In this document: piece by piece, positions 1 to 8,851 of the stretch
Layout: the number at the start of each line of letters is the position of its first letter
Position numbering within the stretch: position 1 is the first letter of the stretch
Origin: HXMU1420-2 sp034670145
GTDB lineage: Bacteria; Pseudomonadota; Alphaproteobacteria; Rhodobacterales; Rhodobacteraceae
Assembly (NCBI GenBank): GCA_034670145.1
Contig: JAXMOA010000008.1
Location: 124,001 to 188,000 of the forward strand
Reading direction: 5' to 3'
DNA: 64,000 nt
The notes under the pieces: model-generated
Told to the model about the DNA's origin: nothing
The model's database searches: none
What the model saw: only the letters and a program-made list of their open reading frames with translations
Position numbers and translations under genes: made by a program

Positions 1-1072
1 CCATGCCGCGCGAGGTTTCAAAGGTATAGCCCCGCACAAACCCGCGTGCCGGGTCGGTTTCATAAAACTGTTGGCTGAGGATGCTTTTATGCGGGCCGTT
101 GTGCCCATCCAGCGGCTCGTCAAAGATGCCCTGAATGCTTGCATAGGGATGGAACATCAGGTTCTTGCCCACCAACCCGCTGCTGTTCGCCAGACCGTCC
201 GGGAAATGGCGGGATGTGGAATTGAGCAATAGTCGCGGCGTTCCGATGCCGTTCGAGGCCATGATGACAACATGCGCGGCCTGAAATTGTTCTGCGCCAG
301 TCTGGTCATAATAGATCACACCCGTGGCCATGCCTGCATCGTCGACCGTGATTTCGCGCACGCGACATCTGGTGCGCAGCTCAACCCCCTTGCGCAGCGC
401 CTCTGGCCAATAAGTAATATCAACCGATGCTTTGGCCCCCTGTGCGCAGCCGCTGATACAGGCACCCAGATTGATACATTTGGCGCGCCCTTCGTAATCC
501 TCGGTTGCGATCGCAAGATCGCAGGGCCACCAGTGCCAGCCCAACGCATTGAAACCCTGGGCAAGCTTGCGCCCGGAGCGTCCCATTGGACCAGGCGGCA
601 TGGGCGGGGTTTTTCCGGGGGGATAGGCCGGATCGCCCGCCAACCCCGACACCCCCATCATACGGTCGTTTTCGGCAAAAAACGGCTCCAGCGTCTGATA
701 GTCGACAGGCCAGTCGTCGGCGACATCATCAAGTGTACGCACGCGAAAATCGGAGGGATGAAGACGTGGGAAATGCGCTGCATATAGCACCGTACCGCCC
801 CCCACACCGTTGAAGTTTGTCACCTTGATCGGAGAGGCCGCATCATTGATCGGATAGTCTTCGGGCAGGCCGCGCGCATTGGGGCTTAGCGCGAAATCTC
901 CCAGGCGACGAGCCTCCCAATCCCGACCTGTGGTAGGAAAGGAGCTTTGATCCGGAATGCCGCCTTGCTCCAGGCACAATATGCGCATCCGGGTGTCCGC
1001 AAGGCTCCAGGCAACGGCCGCGCCCGAGGCCCCGGCGCCAATGATCAGAACATCGACCGGATCTTGCGTCAT
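1..1072 (-). CDS. GMC-family oxidoreductase, C-terminus cut by window edge
   Basis: The minus-strand frame opens with ATG at 1072 and is still open at base 1 (about 357 codons visible). The N-terminus has the FAD dinucleotide fold (IIGAGASGAAVAWSLA, near residues 9-24), and further on there is a GMC-type segment GVGGGTVLYAAHFPR. GMC flavoproteins oxidise alcohols or sugars to aldehydes, ketones or lactones. The sequence resembles the membrane-linked gluconate/fructose dehydrogenase branch as much as choline dehydrogenases, so the substrate is unknown. Its start overlaps the stop of the upstream DMT permease gene (ATGA), which implies translational coupling in one operon. A possible site for the PQQ-block regulator lies ahead of this operon near 2.2 kb. 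Confidence 0.85.
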   Translation of the reverse strand, partial: MTQDPVDVLIIGAGASGAAVAWSLADTRMRILCLEQGGIPDQSSFPTTGRDWEARRLGDFALSPNARGLPEDYPINDAASPIKVTNFNGVGGGTVLYAAHFPRLHPSDFRVRTLDDVADDWPVDYQTLEPFFAENDRMMGVSGLAGDPAYPPGKTPPMPPGPMGRSGRKLAQGFNALGWHWWPCDLAIATEDYEGRAKCINLGACISGCAQGAKASVDITYWPEALRKGVELRTRCRVREITVDDAGMATGVIYYDQTGAEQFQAAHVVIMASNGIGTPRLLLNSTSRHFPDGLANSSGLVGKNLMFHPYASIQGIFDEPLDGHNGPHKSILSQQFYETDPARGFVRGYTFETSRGM

Positions 1073-2052
1073 GACTGTCCTCGCCCGTGTGATTCAGCCT
1101 GCTCATTGCGCGCCTCGCTTGGCCCATCTGGCGCGGGCGACGCAATATTCTGTTTGGCCCGCCGCTCGCGGTAGGCGATGAACAGACCGGATGAAAAGAT
1201 GACGGCTGCGCCGATCCAGGTAAAGACATCCGGGATTTCGGCAAAAAACCACGCGCCAATGATGGCCGTCCAGATGAGTTTGAGAAAGTCAAAAGGCATC
1301 AGGGCCGTTGGATCGGTTTCCTTCAAGGCCTGGCTCAGGGTCATCTGTGCAATTGTCCCGAAGAGGCCGATGAGGATCAACCAGTAAATGGTTTCCAAGC
1401 CAAATGGCTGCCACACCCAAAGCGCCGGAAAGACCGAGAAAAGACCCAGGAAAATACCCATATAGGCAACGATGGTCAGGCTTGATTCTGTGCGTGACAG
1501 GATTTTGATGATGATCATCGCCACCGCCCATAGCGCGGCAGAGGCGGTCACCAGCAAGGCTCCGGCATCTATGGCCACAATGCCCGGCCGCAGGATAATC
1601 AACATCCCGGCAAAGCCGAACAGGATGGCCAGCCAGCGATAAATGCGAAAGCGTTCGCCCAGGATCAGCACGGCCAGCACGGCCATGAATAAGGGGGCCG
1701 TGAAGCTTAGCGCGGTGACCTTTGCCAAGGGAGACATCGAAAGGGCGGTAAAGAACATCAGCATCGCGCAGATATTGATGGCGCCGCGCAAGGCATGAAG
1801 CCCGATCCGCTGCGTGCGCAAAACTGCAAACCGTGAGCGCATCAACAGCGGGAGGAGAAAGGCCAGCCCGAACACATTGCGAAAGAACGCGATCTGAAAA
1901 GGCGGCATTTCGTCAGAAACAAACCGGACCAGCGCATGCATGATCGAAAACGTAACGGTCGAGATGCACATCAACAAAATACCGCGCAACGCGGGTGTTT
2001 GTCGGCTCCAAAGGTCGCGAAACAGGCTCAGATTTGAGGTCAGCGTGCTCAT
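1069..2052 (-). CDS. DMT-superfamily (EamA) permease
   Basis: A 327-residue integral membrane protein with about ten hydrophobic segments arranged as two EamA repeats. The segment MCISTVTFSIMHALVRF near residue 28 and the later LSLSQALKETDPTALMPF region are typical of the RhaT/EamA group. Family members export or import small metabolites; the substrate cannot be read from sequence. ATG at 2052 is preferred over an upstream TTG at 2085 because it is a standard start and gives a normal EamA length. The gene is translationally coupled to the downstream GMC oxidoreductase, so the pair may handle one compound. Confidence 0.82.
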   Translation of the reverse strand: MSTLTSNLSLFRDLWSRQTPALRGILLMCISTVTFSIMHALVRFVSDEMPPFQIAFFRNVFGLAFLLPLLMRSRFAVLRTQRIGLHALRGAINICAMLMFFTALSMSPLAKVTALSFTAPLFMAVLAVLILGERFRIYRWLAILFGFAGMLIILRPGIVAIDAGALLVTASAALWAVAMIIIKILSRTESSLTIVAYMGIFLGLFSVFPALWVWQPFGLETIYWLILIGLFGTIAQMTLSQALKETDPTALMPFDFLKLIWTAIIGAWFFAEIPDVFTWIGAAVIFSSGLFIAYRERRAKQNIASPAPDGPSEARNEQAESHGRGQS

Positions 2053-2203
2053 ATCACCACGACTGAGGTCGACCGCCACAGGCAACTTCTGGCCCTTGTG
2101 GAGATGCTTTTTACATTGGTTCCATTCATCGCCGTTTGTCCCGCTTTCTGTGCATACTCAGGTGTGATGATTTCAACAGCAAGCGAGATCGACTGGGGGT
2201 AGA

Positions 2204-2239
2204 CCAAAGTCTTGCCCGCAATAGACGGCAAGACTTTGG
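2204..2239. repeat. 13-bp perfect inverted repeat between two minus-strand genes
   Basis: CCAAAGTCTTGCC at 2204-2216 and its exact complement GGCAAGACTTTGG at 2227-2239 are separated by 10 bases. It lies about 20 bases beyond the stop of the Gfo/Idh/MocA gene and about 150 bases ahead of the DMT-GMC operon. There is no T-run on either strand, so a classical terminator is only one reading. Each arm contains the GACCAAAGTC core (2202-2211 on the plus strand) that also precedes genes of the PQQ block. Confidence 0.6.
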
Positions 2240-2259
2240 GAATGCGCGTTACTTTACGT

Positions 2260-3222
2260 TCAGGTTTTCCCGGCCAACATCGTCTCGACGAGCTTTTGCA
2301 CGCTCAGGGCCTCTTGCGGGGTCGCAAGCCGGTTTTCCTGGTGCGCCAGACACAAGAAAAGGTCATCAAGTTGCGCCTTGAGGCTGGCCGCGCGCGGGTC
2401 GGACGGGCGTGCGTTTACTTCGTTGAATGGCTCCCCCTCAGAAACAGCGTCGATATAGAACTCTGTAATGCGGCGGCTTGCCTTTGAGCCTTTGATGGTC
2501 AGTTCCTGGCGATCCGGTTGGGCACCGCCAACGCTTGCCATGATCGACACGGGTTGGCCATTTGCCGTTTCCAGCCGCGCCAGCAGATGCGTTTCGCACA
2601 ATTCCTCGTTCGCAGGATACGTCGGAACAGCAGAAACAACCGACAGCGGGCCGAGGACACGTTCCGAGAAAAACAGGAAATGAGAGATAACTTCCCTGGT
2701 CAGGCCGCCTTCGTCGCGAAATCGCAGCCAGTCGGCCTCTTTCTGCCAGGCACGGGGCCAGTGGTTGTAGGTGACAACAATATCTGCGCCGATGAGGTGG
2801 CCCAGATCGCCGGCTGCCGCCGCCTGGGACACACCGGTCATCGCTGCACCTGCTGCTTGGGTAAAGTTCACGGCAGCCGGCACGCCGCTGTCCGTCAACC
2901 TCGCAACCAGGTCTTCGCTTTCTGCGATATCCACCCCCAGTGGTTTTTCCAGGAAAACGGCCTTTCCCAAAGCCGCAGCTGCCAGAGCATAGGCCTTGCG
3001 CGGCCCCGGAGGACAGGCAAGATACACCAGATCCACAGTGGCAATGGCGGCTTCTGGGGTGTCGGGTATCGTGGCATCCGGCGCAAAGGCCTGAGCGAGC
3101 CGACAGGCATCTGCGTTCGGATCCCACAGCCACACGACTTCATAGTCCGGGTGCAGTTGCATATGTTCCAGCATCCGCCGCCCCATGATACCCAATCCGA
3201 TGATCGCTGTTTTTATGGTCAT
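2260..3222 (-). CDS. Gfo/Idh/MocA-family NAD(P)-dependent oxidoreductase
   Basis: A 320-residue protein with an N-terminal Rossmann fold (IGLGIMGRRMLEHM, residues 9-22) and the family EKPLG motif near residue 92, where the lysine acts in catalysis. The C-terminal half is the alpha/beta substrate domain. Family members oxidise sugars, inositols or related polyols with NAD(P); the substrate is not evident here. It is a stand-alone gene: the DMT operon lies 207 bases downstream and the BCCT transporter 264 bases upstream, both on the same strand. Confidence 0.85.
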   Translation of the reverse strand: MTIKTAIIGLGIMGRRMLEHMQLHPDYEVVWLWDPNADACRLAQAFAPDATIPDTPEAAIATVDLVYLACPPGPRKAYALAAAALGKAVFLEKPLGVDIAESEDLVARLTDSGVPAAVNFTQAAGAAMTGVSQAAAAGDLGHLIGADIVVTYNHWPRAWQKEADWLRFRDEGGLTREVISHFLFFSERVLGPLSVVSAVPTYPANEELCETHLLARLETANGQPVSIMASVGGAQPDRQELTIKGSKASRRITEFYIDAVSEGEPFNEVNARPSDPRAASLKAQLDDLFLCLAHQENRLATPQEALSVQKLVETMLAGKT

Positions 3223-3486
3223 GTTTCCGCTTTCAATTTTTTGGCCACAGATCTGGGCCCGTCTGGTCCTTCTTAGGAATACAGTTCACCTGTGCATAGC
3301 CAGCTTGGCAGAATGTCCGGCTGGCGACAGGTTTATTTTGGATCAGGTCGCTGCCATGCACAGGCGGGATCTGAACCGGATATAGAGCCGCCGTGTGTCG
3401 CCTGGTATCGCTATTGTCGCATCAACAACCAGACCATCGCGCCGATAAAGGCAAAAGTGGTCAAGTTCATAAGCGTGTCTATCGTC

Positions 3487-4992
3487 TCACCGATCAGCAT
3501 CTTGCGCCTCCTGACGTAGCCCACGAACAAGGCAAACACACAATAAGACCGAGACAAAGACAAAGGGCAGCGCGCCAACGGCGATCAGCTTTTTGATTGC
3601 ATCGATCGAGCCCGACAGGATCATGACAGCGCCCAAAAGTCCCAGCAGCACGCCCCAGATCGCGCGGATGCGAGGGCTTGGGTCCGGGTCTCCTCCGGAA
3701 GAGAACGTGCCCAGAACAAAAGCCGCGCTGACCACGCTGGTTACAATGAAAAGAAAGGCTGCAAGAATTGTGGCAAGCGTCGTGATCATGGGAAAGGGCA
3801 GGTTTTCCAAAAGGGTGAATGTCACGCGCTCTACATTGGTTGCCGTCATCGTCAAAAGTTCGCCGCTGCCGTGCAGGGCATCATACAATCCGATGCCGCC
3901 GAATGCGCCAAACCAGATCACGGAAAACACTGTGGGTCCTATCAGAACGCCAAGAACAAATTCGCGAATGGTGCGGCCCTTGGAAATGCGTGCGATAAAG
4001 ACGCCAACAAACGGTCCCCATGCGATCCACCAGACCATGTAAGTCAGCGTCCAGTCCTGAAACCATGTGCCCAGCCGGTCGCCAAAAAACGTCAAAGTCT
4101 GGAACCCGCGCGGAATGGCGGCAAACGTATAGTCACCGATGCTGTTGAGGATGGAATTCAACAGAAACTCGGTAGGCCCCAATATCACGGTGAAGAGGAC
4201 GAGTGCGATTGCAATGATCATTGCCGTCGTGGACAGGCGCGCCATTCCAGAGCCCAGATCCACAAGCAATGGCGGAAAATAAGCCAGCACCATCACCACA
4301 AACACGGCACCAATCAGCCAATCGGCGGCCTTGTCTCCACCGAGCAGGACATCCACGCCATCAGCGACCTGGAACACCCCCATGGCGATTGAACCACCAA
4401 CCCCAATAGCGATGGCAACGATGGCCATGAAATCCGACAGCCACCCGACCATCTTGGCCCATGTCTCGTCCGGAAACAGCGTCTCGACCGGTCCGCTGAC
4501 CAGCATGGGGGCCCCTCGACGAAAGGAAAAATAGGCAATCGCCAAGGCGGTCGATCCGTAAATGGCCCAGGCGTGAATACCCCAGTGAAAATTTGTCGCC
4601 AGCAGAGCCTGTTGAGCGGCAATCGGCGGGGGCATCATATCCTTGGAAAAGGCGAAATGCGTCAGCGGTTCGGCAACAGCCCAAAACAGCAACCCAACCC
4701 CCATGCCTGCCGCAAACAGCATCGCGATCCAGGACGGAGTCGAGAATTCCGGCCGATCATCGTCTGCGCCCAGCCGGATGGCACCATATTTCGAGAAAGC
4801 CAGCCAAATACACAGGATCAGCATGCCCGAAACGGACAGCATCACAAACCACCCTCGGCTATCAAAATAGCGCTCTACGATTGAGGAGGCGATCCGGACC
4901 AAGCCGTCGGTATCGACCAAACCCCATGCTCCGACACCAAAAATTGCGGTCAGGGACGTGAGCAACAGCAATCTAGATCGGTTCATGACCAT
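3487..4992 (-). CDS. BCCT-family betaine/choline/carnitine-type transporter
   Basis: A 501-residue membrane protein with about twelve transmembrane helices. The glycine-rich segment GMGVGLLFWAVAEPLTHF and the tryptophan-rich TYMVWWIAWGPFVGVFIA stretch are the BCCT signatures, the latter lining the quaternary-ammonium binding site. The role inferred from the family is sodium- or proton-driven uptake of betaine-like osmolytes or DMSP, common in marine bacteria. ATG at 4992 (MVMNRS) and ATG at 4986 are both possible; GGATG lies just ahead of the first. No regulator is adjacent. Confidence 0.9.
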   Translation of the reverse strand: MVMNRSRLLLLTSLTAIFGVGAWGLVDTDGLVRIASSIVERYFDSRGWFVMLSVSGMLILCIWLAFSKYGAIRLGADDDRPEFSTPSWIAMLFAAGMGVGLLFWAVAEPLTHFAFSKDMMPPPIAAQQALLATNFHWGIHAWAIYGSTALAIAYFSFRRGAPMLVSGPVETLFPDETWAKMVGWLSDFMAIVAIAIGVGGSIAMGVFQVADGVDVLLGGDKAADWLIGAVFVVMVLAYFPPLLVDLGSGMARLSTTAMIIAIALVLFTVILGPTEFLLNSILNSIGDYTFAAIPRGFQTLTFFGDRLGTWFQDWTLTYMVWWIAWGPFVGVFIARISKGRTIREFVLGVLIGPTVFSVIWFGAFGGIGLYDALHGSGELLTMTATNVERVTFTLLENLPFPMITTLATILAAFLFIVTSVVSAAFVLGTFSSGGDPDPSPRIRAIWGVLLGLLGAVMILSGSIDAIKKLIAVGALPFVFVSVLLCVCLVRGLRQEAQDADR

Positions 4993-5274
4993 GACACATC
5001 CATAGAATTCGCCCGCGGGGCTGGGCTTTCACAGAACACGTGATTGGGCGCAATGCCAACGAATTCTTTTGAGGGTGGCGTATTCGATTTTGCGCGCAAC
5101 GGTAGCCGCCGTGATCACGTCGCTGCCCGCCAAATTGCCGCGCCTCAGGGGGACGCCATCGCATCCTGTCCACTTGCAATGCCTCCGGCCGAAACCCACA
5201 TAAAAAGGGAACAAGATACCGGGATGGTACCGTGTTTGCTCAATCCGAAATCAAATGTTTGTAAGGAAAACCGC

Positions 5275-5514
5275 ATGACACATACACCTCATGAACTGGT
5301 CGAGGAATTCCCAGACAAAGTCGATCTGATCCACAAGCTTTCACAGTCTGACGGCCATTTTCAGCGCCTGTCAGAAGAGTATCATACGGTCAATCGTGCC
5401 ATTCACCGTGCCGAAACAAATGTTGAGCCGACCGACCAATTCAACGAAGAAGCGATGCGCAAGACGCGGTTGCATCTGAAGGATGAGATCGCGGCCATGC
5501 TGAACTCTGTTTGA
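5275..5514 (+). CDS. DUF465 (YdcH-like) small helical protein
   Basis: A 79-residue charged helical protein opening MTHTPHELVEEFPD, with the DUF465 pattern in which an LSQSDGHFQRLSEEYHTVN segment is followed by a KTRLHLKDEIAAML tail. The family is short, probably a helical hairpin, and of unknown function; it is widespread in alphaproteobacteria. ATG at 5275 follows AAGGA by 7 bases and gives the usual family length, so the longer open frame upstream is not used. It is transcribed away from the BCCT gene across a 282-base intergenic region. Confidence 0.85.
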   Translation: MTHTPHELVEEFPDKVDLIHKLSQSDGHFQRLSEEYHTVNRAIHRAETNVEPTDQFNEEAMRKTRLHLKDEIAAMLNSV

Positions 5515-5559
5515 GGCAAAAGGGGCAGGTCAGGGGCGGCTGCCACCTGTCATAAAACC

Positions 5560-5592
5560 GGGCCTTGTGATGGTTTGGCCAACACAAGGCCC
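5560..5592. terminator. Stem-loop between convergent genes
   Basis: GGGCCTTGTG (5560-5569) and CACAAGGCCC (5583-5592) form a perfect 10-bp stem with a 13-base loop. It sits between the end of the DUF465 gene and the end of the convergent 405-residue protein gene. No T-run follows, so termination is inferred from position and stem strength only. Confidence 0.45.
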
Positions 5593-5649
5593 TGACAGAG
5601 CCACTCCAGACTGGCACTGCAACCGGCCAATTGCACCTTTGATGGCCAG

Positions 5650-6867
5650 CTATGCGGAACTGGGCATGGCGGGCATGAAATCCTTGATGGGAAAGGCGCA
5701 GGCGCCGCAGTCTTTCAGGTTCGGGATCGACCGTTGCAAGGCCGATATCAGGGCGTTCAACGCCTCAATCGCCGGCGCGATGGGCACGACGGGCGCCTTG
5801 GCGGACATAGAGGCCTGCAAGGTCGAGGGCGAGCTGTTGACCGATCTGGCACCATCCATGACCATGTCCAGATCCGGAAGCTTTTCGAGCAGCGCCTGCA
5901 ATGCCATCGCCGCAGATGGGGGCGGGGGCAGTTTCAGGCTTGCCACATAGCTCAGCATTGCGTTGACTCTGGCCACTCCGGCGGGGGTCATGGCATCTGG
6001 ACCAAAGGCCTGCGTCACAACCGACAACTCCTCCAGCTTGGACGCCAACGCCAGCAATTCACTAGTCGGGATTGGCAATGCCGGAATACGGGCCAGCGAT
6101 TCGAGCCAGGTGTTCAGTGTTTTCATGAAGTTGGGATCAGAGGTCGCCGGTAAACTCAGGCTATGTTGGGCCTTTTGCGCCTCGGCCAGAGCCGACAGGT
6201 TCATCGCCAGGTTCATCTGGTCCGGGGTTAGCGCAAAAGCAGGCATCTTGGTCTTTTGCAGAACCAGGCTGTGGCGGTTGGCGGATTCAAGAGCGGATTG
6301 CGCCATCGCGACGCTCATCGTCGCCGAGGCGGCAAGGTTCAGCTTGGCGTTCGCCTTTACACCTGCGGCCAATGCCATTGGACAAATACCCTGTGCGCGC
6401 AGCGTCAAGGTCATGCGCGCCGCCAAAACCATGGCACTGAAATTTGGGGTGTATAGGGCCCCCATGCCTGCATATGCCTTAGGCATGAATTGTTTGGCCA
6501 GGCTCGCCGCAGCTTGTTTGAGCTCGCCATAAAGCCGGCGGGGATCGGTCAGCGGAAAGACATTGGCCGCTGCGCTGAGCCGCACCGCCATATTGAGCGC
6601 GCCGCCACCACCGACCGGGATGGGCGAGGGGATATAGACACCCAGTTTGCCACTCAGCCAGGATTGGTAGGACACATTGGGGATCTTGGCGGCCATGATC
6701 ATATCCGCCCGCGCCGATGCGCTCAACGACGCGTTGGCAGTGGCCTTTTGCAATCCCAGCAAGGATGCCAGATTGGGCATTTGCGGCGGCACGGCCATAA
6801 CGGTTGCACGAATGGACACCGCTTGTGTCGTCAGATGAGTCGCCGCGTTCTTACAAAAACAGGGCAT
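5650..6867 (-). CDS. Unrecognised 405-residue protein encoded behind a PAAR gene
   Basis: I do not recognise this family. The protein is rich in Ala, Leu, Met, Ser and Pro, with long amphipathic helices and no obvious catalytic motif, signal peptide or transmembrane segment. Cysteines cluster at both ends (PCFCKNAA at the N-terminus, KDCGACAF near the C-terminus). A glycine-rich patch IPVGGGGALNMA lies near residue 82. ATG at 6867 follows GAGG by about 10 bases; an internal ATG at 6795 is possible. It starts 37 bases after the PAAR gene on the same strand, so the two are almost certainly co-transcribed. Position behind a PAAR gene is typical of a type VI secretion cargo or its adaptor, but nothing in the protein proves toxicity. 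Confidence 0.7.
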   Translation of the reverse strand: MPCFCKNAATHLTTQAVSIRATVMAVPPQMPNLASLLGLQKATANASLSASARADMIMAAKIPNVSYQSWLSGKLGVYIPSPIPVGGGGALNMAVRLSAAANVFPLTDPRRLYGELKQAAASLAKQFMPKAYAGMGALYTPNFSAMVLAARMTLTLRAQGICPMALAAGVKANAKLNLAASATMSVAMAQSALESANRHSLVLQKTKMPAFALTPDQMNLAMNLSALAEAQKAQHSLSLPATSDPNFMKTLNTWLESLARIPALPIPTSELLALASKLEELSVVTQAFGPDAMTPAGVARVNAMLSYVASLKLPPPPSAAMALQALLEKLPDLDMVMDGARSVNSSPSTLQASMSAKAPVVPIAPAIEALNALISALQRSIPNLKDCGACAFPIKDFMPAMPSSA

Positions 6868-6904
6868 GTTTGATGCCGCCTCTAATCTGTTGTTTGGAAG
6901 GGTC

Positions 6905-7204
6905 TCAGCCGATCAGGACTGTTGGCGCTCCGACGACGATTTTACCGCCATGGACTGTTGTATCACCCAGTCGGGCCGCCGGGCGATTGTTGACCAAAAC
7001 CGTGAAAGAGCCCAAAATAATCGTGTCGGGCGGACCCACACATAATGCCGGGTTTCCGACCACAGCTTGCGGCATCATGCACGTCAAAACTGTTGGCACA
7101 CAAGGGGGCAGGATCGGACCGCCCACATGTGGAATCGGAGGCACGCCGGGTGTCACCATCGGACAGACGTGCATATCGGTTATTCTTGCGGCGGGTGTGC
7201 CCAT
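6905..7204 (-). CDS. PAAR-domain spike-tip protein
   Basis: A 99-residue protein opening GTPAARITDMHVCPM and repeating the family unit NNRPAARLGDTTVHGG in its second half, ending in the usual GAPTVLIG. PAAR proteins form the zinc-stabilised conical tip on the VgrG spike of type VI secretion systems or related contractile devices; His and Cys residues in DMHVCP and VHGG fit zinc binding. The middle repeat, normally also PAAR-like, is diverged here (MMPQAVVGNPALCVGPP). No VgrG, Hcp or sheath genes are in the window, so it is an orphan locus with only the 405-residue partner behind it. Confidence 0.88.
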   Translation of the reverse strand: MGTPAARITDMHVCPMVTPGVPPIPHVGGPILPPCVPTVLTCMMPQAVVGNPALCVGPPDTIILGSFTVLVNNRPAARLGDTTVHGGKIVVGAPTVLIG

Positions 7205-7554
7205 GATTAAAAATCTTTTTGCTATCTATATTGATGAGCTTAGCCACCGATTGAGGATCGGGCAAGTTGTATCGAAGCATGAGCGATTGCCACCGGGTTG
7301 ACAAAAGCGACAGAATAGAGGAAAGCACCCCCAGCGCTGCGCTGCCGCGTGAGCATGTCGTGCCCCTTTGTCGGGCCATCAGCGCACCTATACTTCAGTT
7401 CCCCATCACGCAGGGTTCCTGACGCGACGGCCAGATAGGACGGGAAACGCCCGTTTATCCCGAGGCTGCGCGGACCCTCACCAGCCGCCTTTTGGCGGCA
7501 TTTCATCGTGGCTGCGTTGGTGCCTTTGGCCCCGCGGCCCGTAAAGGATACGAC
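7205..7554. promoter_or_regulatory. 350-base intergenic region with structured leader of the helicase gene
   Basis: No credible gene was found here. A TTGACA hexamer lies at 7298-7303 without a convincing -10 partner. Two hairpins precede the helicase: an imperfect one at 7441-7462 (CGGG...CCCG around AAACG/CGTTT) and GCCGCC-TTTT-GGCGGC at 7484-7499. Such structured leaders are common ahead of DEAD-box helicase and cold-shock genes, where they allow feedback or temperature control; that function is inference. Confidence 0.4.
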
Positions 7555-8823
7555 TTGTTCGATTTCGATATGCTCGGCCTCGCGCCGTCTCTGAAAACTG
7601 CTCTCCAAAAAGGCGGTTTTAACGAACCGACTCCGATCCAGGCCCAGGCGATTCCCCTGGCCATGGATGGCCACGACGTTCTGGGCCTGGCTCAGACCGG
7701 CACAGGCAAAACTTTGGCCTTTGGTCTGCCATTGATTGACCATCTGTTGAACACGCCGGGCAGACCGGCACCCAAAACCGTCAAGGCGTTGATCCTGGCG
7801 CCAACCCGCGAGTTGGCCAATCAGATTGCCGATAGCCTGCGTCCGCTGGCGGCCGGGTCTCAGATCCGTGTTTCCGTGGTTGTTGGGGGCCAATCCATTG
7901 GCAAACAGATCAGCTTTTTGTCACGCGGTACGGATGTTCTGGTCGCAACGCCCGGTCGTTTGATTGACCTGATGGACCGGCGCGCCGTCGATCTGAGCCA
8001 GACCCGCCAATTGGTTCTGGACGAAGCAGATCAGATGCTGGATCTGGGGTTCATCCACGCCCTGCGCCGCATTGCGCCGGCATTGGGCAGCCCACGCCAA
8101 ACCATGCTGTTTTCGGCAACAATGCCCAAGCAGATGGAAGAGATTTCCAGCGCCTACCTCAACAACCCCCGCCGCGTACAGGTTGCGCCTCCGGGCAAGG
8201 TTGCTGACAAGGTCACGCAATCGGTCCATTTCCTGCCCAAACCGTCAAAACCGTCCAAACTGCGCGAGATCCTGTCGCAGGATCCAAAGGCGCTGACACT
8301 GGTCTTCTTGCGCACCAAACATGGGGCTGAAAAGCTGATGAAGGGTCTGGTCGCGGACGGATTTAACGCAACCTCGATCCATGGCAACAAGAGCCAGGGT
8401 CAGAGGGACCGCGCGATCAAGGCGTTCCGCTCTGGTCAAATCAACATATTGGTTGCCACGGATGTTGCCGCGCGTGGCATCGATATTCCCGGTGTCTCCT
8501 ATGTGATCAACTATGATTTGCCAGAAGTGCCGGACAACTACGTACACCGGATCGGCCGGACCGCGCGTGCGGGCCGCGAGGGTGAAGCCATTGCTTTCTG
8601 TTCGCCGGAAGAGGCCGATCTGCTGCGCCAGATTCAAAAGTTGATGAAAACCGAAGTGCCGGTTGCCAGCGGCACCAGCCCGCTGGGCGACAGATCCGAC
8701 AACGAAGGACGCTCCAACGGACCGTCGCGACGCAGAGGCCGCGGGCAGGGCAGTAAAGGCCCGGCCAATGGTGGTGCTCCCGCCAATAAACCGCGTCGTC
8801 CACGCCGTCGTCGCGCGGCCTGA
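7555..8823 (+). CDS. DEAD-box ATP-dependent RNA helicase
   Basis: A 422-residue RhlE-like helicase. Visible motifs in order are: Q motif EPTPIQAQAIPLAM, motif I AQTGTGKT, motif Ia APTRELANQ, DEAD box as VLDEADQML, motif III FSATMP, then ATDVAARGIDIPGV and the VI motif HRIGRTARAGREG. The tail after residue 370 is basic and rich in Arg/Gly/Pro (RRRGRGQGSKG, PRRPRRRRAA), fitting an RNA-binding extension. It unwinds short RNA duplexes in ribosome assembly or RNA decay in the cytoplasm. TTG at 7555 is chosen because AAAGGA lies 7 bases upstream; the in-frame ATG at 7570 has no ribosome binding site. Confidence 0.92.
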   Translation: MFDFDMLGLAPSLKTALQKGGFNEPTPIQAQAIPLAMDGHDVLGLAQTGTGKTLAFGLPLIDHLLNTPGRPAPKTVKALILAPTRELANQIADSLRPLAAGSQIRVSVVVGGQSIGKQISFLSRGTDVLVATPGRLIDLMDRRAVDLSQTRQLVLDEADQMLDLGFIHALRRIAPALGSPRQTMLFSATMPKQMEEISSAYLNNPRRVQVAPPGKVADKVTQSVHFLPKPSKPSKLREILSQDPKALTLVFLRTKHGAEKLMKGLVADGFNATSIHGNKSQGQRDRAIKAFRSGQINILVATDVAARGIDIPGVSYVINYDLPEVPDNYVHRIGRTARAGREGEAIAFCSPEEADLLRQIQKLMKTEVPVASGTSPLGDRSDNEGRSNGPSRRRGRGQGSKGPANGGAPANKPRRPRRRRAA

Positions 8824-8851
8824 TCGGGCGCGGCACGAACCAGAGAAATTG

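Noticed and set aside
5044..5274. Longer version of the DUF465 protein
   Set aside because: The extra 77 residues have no family similarity and include the probable promoter; ATG 5275 has a clear ribosome binding site.
5317..5326. GACAAAGTC-like match to the regulon motif
   Set aside because: It is one base short of the core, lies inside the DUF465 coding region and precedes no gene of the system.
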